Made by a program: the position numbers and the translations under genes
The notes under the pieces: generated by a model
Told to the model about the DNA's origin: nothing
Database searches by the model: none
The model's input: the letters and a program-made list of their open reading frames with translations, nothing else
NCBI GenBank assembly: GCA_016290325.1
Contig: JAEETL010000006.1
Coordinates: 1 to 64,000 of the forward strand
Source: Muribaculaceae bacterium
GTDB lineage: Bacteria > Bacteroidota > Bacteroidia > Bacteroidales > Muribaculaceae
Reading direction: 5' to 3'
Length of the DNA stretch: 64,000 bases
In this document: piece after piece, positions 61,186 through 64,000 of the stretch
Layout: each line of letters starts with the position of its first letter
Position numbering within the stretch: the stretch's first letter is position 1

Positions 61186-63858
61186 TTAGAATTCCTGTCC
61201 CAGCACGAAGTGGAAGTTGCTGCCACCCTTCTCGCCAAAGACGGTATCGAAGCCATAACCCCAGTCAATACCCATCATACCAATCATGGGCAGGAAGATG
61301 CGGGCACCGACACCTGCCGAACGCTTGATGTTAAACGGGTTGAAGTCCTTGACATCGGTCCATGCGTTACCACCCTCGACAAACACGAGAGGATAGATCG
61401 TGGCACTGGGCGAGAGCATGAGCGGGAAGTGCAGCTCGATGGCAAATCGGTCATAGGCATAGCCCTCAGAGCCATAGGGAGTCAATGCACCATTCTCATA
61501 ACCGCGCAAGGCGATCGTCTCGGTGGCATAGGTATAAGAACCTGACATACCGTCACCACCCACATAGAAGGTCTCGAACGGCGACTTCAGGTACTTGTTC
61601 CAGCTACCCAGCAAACCGATGTCGGCACGGGTCATGAGCACGAGTGTCCAACGGCCATAGGGGTCGGTAAGCGGCGTGTAGGTGCGTGCCTGGAACTTGA
61701 GTTTCCAGTACTCGATCCACTTGTAAAGCTCCTTCTTTGAAGCCTCGGTGTTGCTCTGGCTCAGCTCTTTCCAGTTTTTCTTGCCAAACAGGCTGGCTGG
61801 TGGTGTAGCTGTGAAACTGATGCTGAAAGAGCTTCCCCTTCGGGTATACAAGGGGTTGTCGATACTGTTACGCGCCAGGGTCACACCCAGCAGCAACGAG
61901 TTGGACACACCGTTCTTCATATAATAGAGGTACTCCCAGTTCTTCAGGCTGTACCACTGATAGCCAAAGGTTGCTGACAGCTGGAAATAATCGTCGGGCC
62001 ACTTCAAGCGTGTACCAAATCCCACCGACACGCTTGCCATCTGCAAGTACTTGTTGGGGTCATAGGCATTCTCATAGTAATTGTTTGTACCGTAACCATA
62101 ACCGCCATAACCGCCGTAACCATAGGCACCATAACCGCCATAGTAGGAGTTATAGTAGTTGTACATCGCGTTCTGGTACAACTGGTTATAGTAGGATGAG
62201 TTGATACCTGTCTGACGGCTGTAGTAGGCCGATACCGACAGCGCATTGGGACGCTTGCCACCAAACCAGGGGTCAAGGAACGAGATGCTGTAAGCCTGAT
62301 AGTACTTGGCATTGGTCTGGGCACTGATTGACAAGGTCTGGCCTTCGCCCTGGGGGATAAGACCCTTGTAGGACGACGGGTGAAGCAGGTTCTGCAGAGA
62401 GAAGTTGGTGAACTTCAAACCCGCCTTGATGATTACACCTGCCTGGCCCCAACCAGCACTTAACTCGACTTGGTCGTTGGCTTTGCTCTCGAGGTTAAGG
62501 ACAATGTCCACGGTTCCGTTATCGGGATTAGGCTCGGGACGCGGGTCAATCTTCTCGGGGTCAAAGTGACCCATCTGGGCGATCTCACGCATTGAGCGGA
62601 TGAGGTCTTCCTTAGAGAACAGGTCACCCGGACGCACACGCAGCTCGCGGCGCACGACTTTCTCATACAGGCGGTCATTACCATTGATAATCACGCGGTT
62701 GATTCGAGCCTGCTTACCCTCAAACATGCTCATCTCCAACTGGATGCTGTCTCCCTCGATCTTGCGCTCGATGGGTACGAGTTGATAGAACAGGTAACCG
62801 TTGTTCAAGTACAGGTTGGCAATAGCGTCGTCATCTTCCTGAGTGCGCTTGTTGAGCAGTTTCTGGTTATAGACGTCGCCCTTCTTGATTCCCAACACTT
62901 CTTCCAAGTAGGCCGAGGGGTACACGGTATTACCCACCCAATCGATGCCCGAGATATAGTACCGCTTGCCCTCGTCGACCTTGAGATAGATGTCAACAGT
63001 CTTCTCGTCATAGGGGACCACACTGTCACTCAAGATGACGGCATCGCGGTAACCTTTCTCGTTATACTTGTCAATGATTAATTGCTTGTCGGCCTCAAAA
63101 TCGCTCTGGACGAACTTCTTTTGGCTGAAGATCTTCCATATATTCTTTTTCTCGTTGGTCTTTTTCATGGTGCGTTTGAGCTTGGTATCGCTCAGCACCT
63201 CGTTACCGTCAATATAAATCTTGTGGACCTTGATTTTCTCGTGCTTGTCCACGTTGATGTTGACAATCACCTCATTTGGCTTACTCAAGTCGGGTTCCTG
63301 AACGACCTCACAAGTGGCCTGTCCAAATCCCTTGCCGGCAAAGTATTTCTCAACGATGATCTTGATGCGGTCAGCGATGTTAGGAGTGATTTGACTACCC
63401 GTCTGGAAATTCAGACGTTCGATGAGTTCCTTCTTCTCACCGCTTTTCACGCCGTTATAGTTCACCTGGGATACGCGCGGCTGCTGGCGAAGGTTGAATA
63501 CCAGCCATGCCTGGTCCCCGTACATCTTCTCGACAACAATCTGAACCTTGGAGAACAATCCCTGCCTCCAAAAACGTTTAGCAGCCGTTTTGAGATCCTC
63601 GCCAGGTATCTCGATGCGTTGCCCCACGGCAAGCCCCGAGTAGCCGATGATCATGTTCTCATCATAGTTGTCCACGCCCTCGACGCGGATACCTGCGATC
63701 TCATATTTATTAGGTGCGTTGGTAAAAACGATTTTAGGGTTATAGATGGTATCGTTCACCGTGCGCATCTCTTGCGCGTTAGCCCCCATGGGCAAGCACA
63801 TGGCTACTGCCACTGCTGCCAGGAGGACGTGCATGATATTCTTTGAATTACTCTTCAT
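61186..63858 (-). CDS. bamA: Outer-membrane assembly factor BamA
   Basis: 890 aa. Signal peptide, five POTRA-type repeats (about 50-440, for example [24 protein letters not shown] and [31 protein letters not shown]), and a C-terminal barrel ending in [23 protein letters not shown] and FHFVLGQEF with the terminal Phe. A Tyr/Gly-rich stretch (about 560-600, [19 protein letters not shown]) interrupts the barrel, probably in an extracellular loop. Its start codon overlaps the uppS stop (ATGA), so translation is coupled. Confidence 0.96.
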   Translation of the reverse strand: MKSNSKNIMHVLLAAVAVAMCLPMGANAQEMRTVNDTIYNPKIVFTNAPNKYEIAGIRVEGVDNYDENMIIGYSGLAVGQRIEIPGEDLKTAAKRFWRQGLFSKVQIVVEKMYGDQAWLVFNLRQQPRVSQVNYNGVKSGEKKELIERLNFQTGSQITPNIADRIKIIVEKYFAGKGFGQATCEVVQEPDLSKPNEVIVNINVDKHEKIKVHKIYIDGNEVLSDTKLKRTMKKTNEKKNIWKIFSQKKFVQSDFEADKQLIIDKYNEKGYRDAVILSDSVVPYDEKTVDIYLKVDEGKRYYISGIDWVGNTVYPSAYLEEVLGIKKGDVYNQKLLNKRTQEDDDAIANLYLNNGYLFYQLVPIERKIEGDSIQLEMSMFEGKQARINRVIINGNDRLYEKVVRRELRVRPGDLFSKEDLIRSMREIAQMGHFDPEKIDPRPEPNPDNGTVDIVLNLESKANDQVELSAGWGQAGVIIKAGLKFTNFSLQNLLHPSSYKGLIPQGEGQTLSISAQTNAKYYQAYSISFLDPWFGGKRPNALSVSAYYSRQTGINSSYYNQLYQNAMYNYYNSYYGGYGAYGYGGYGGYGYGTNNYYENAYDPNKYLQMASVSVGFGTRLKWPDDYFQLSATFGYQWYSLKNWEYLYYMKNGVSNSLLLGVTLARNSIDNPLYTRRGSSFSISFTATPPASLFGKKNWKELSQSNTEASKKELYKWIEYWKLKFQARTYTPLTDPYGRWTLVLMTRADIGLLGSWNKYLKSPFETFYVGGDGMSGSYTYATETIALRGYENGALTPYGSEGYAYDRFAIELHFPLMLSPSATIYPLVFVEGGNAWTDVKDFNPFNIKRSAGVGARIFLPMIGMMGIDWGYGFDTVFGEKGGSNFHFVLGQEF

Positions 63859-64000
63859 TTTTCTTCTTTAACCTGTTCGCTCGTTTTCCCGTAGCGGCGC
63901 TCGCGGGCTTGATAGTCGGCGATCGCATCCACAAAGTCTTCCTTGGTGAAATCGGGCCAATATTTAGGGGTGAAGTAAAGCTCACTGTAGGCAATCTGCC
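63855..64000 (-). CDS. uppS: Isoprenyl (undecaprenyl-diphosphate) synthase, C-terminal part
   Basis: The frame enters from the window end and stops at TGA 63857-63855, giving about 48 C-terminal residues: [20 protein letters not shown], then [16 protein letters not shown]. SELxFxxxxWPDF and ADYQxRxRRxG are hallmarks of the end of UppS. It makes the C55 lipid carrier for peptidoglycan and other glycans. It overlaps bamA by 4 nt, the usual order in Bacteroidales. Confidence 0.93.
   Translation of the reverse strand, partial: QIAYSELYFTPKYWPDFTKEDFVDAIADYQARERRYGKTSEQVKEEK

Overview
The window is chromosomal DNA from a Bacteroidota bacterium, most likely a gut Bacteroidales (a Muribaculaceae- or Prevotellaceae-like lineage; genus not resolvable). 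The evidence is the phylum-specific promoter form (TTG, about 20 nt, TAnnTTTG) ahead of many genes, few Shine-Dalgarno sites, DUF4270, DUF3843, DUF2975, BspA-type and type IX secretion C-terminal domain proteins, and a tandem Skp-BamA block. No rRNA, phage, conjugative element, IS or CRISPR array was seen. There are two tRNAs, a strong candidate for a large structured RNA, and a tryptophan attenuator.

Layout. 1-7.7 kb: the 3' end of a winged-helix protein, a secreted tandem FGE-like/dockerin protein, a small barrel-like protein, an overlapping pair (FucI-like protein and WaaP/KdkA-like kinase), and a secreted GH13 amylase. 7.8-11.4 kb: an accessory patch with a promoter-driven, highly paired RNA followed by an AT-rich single-chain restriction-modification gene. 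11.4-20 kb: pepD, an XRE/DUF2975 pair, nifJ, a Gln-rich protein and glutamine synthetase. 20-24.5 kb: a dockerin protein and a fucose-type cluster (nucleotidyltransferase-GHMP fusion, mutarotase, fucP) interrupted by an AT-rich gene and a fucP 5' remnant. 24.6-28 kb: a TrpB2-type gene behind a leader peptide with three adjacent Trp codons and a terminator, divergent from a HerA-like ATPase. 28-30 kb: an XRE regulator with a 135-bp inverted-repeat element on one side and 1.2 kb of AT-rich non-coding DNA on the other. 30-39 kb: uvrA, a lytic transglycosylase, a type IX secretion substrate and a large BspA/DUF285 dockerin protein. 39-47.5 kb: a CGCAxxGCC protein, the mreB-mreC-mreD-mrdA-rodA elongasome operon and a DUF4105/Lnb-like membrane protein. 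47.6-57.6 kb: secA, a lipoprotein, DUF3843, tRNA-Thr, DUF4270 with a short GT5-like protein, a Spy-like protein, nagA and tRNA-His. 57.6-64 kb: three Skp/OmpH paralogues, a secreted C1B peptidase, bamA and the 3' end of uppS.

Functionally the window is dominated by envelope building: elongasome, Sec translocation, Skp chaperones, BAM, undecaprenyl-PP synthase, a lytic transglycosylase and lipoprotein maturation. A second theme is host- or polysaccharide-facing surface and sugar functions: dockerin proteins, BspA, a type IX substrate, amylase, a fucose cluster and nagA. The most interesting signals are the structured RNA next to the R-M gene, the Trp-codon attenuator on an orphan trpB2, the remodelled fucose operon, and a Tyr/Gly-rich insertion in BamA.
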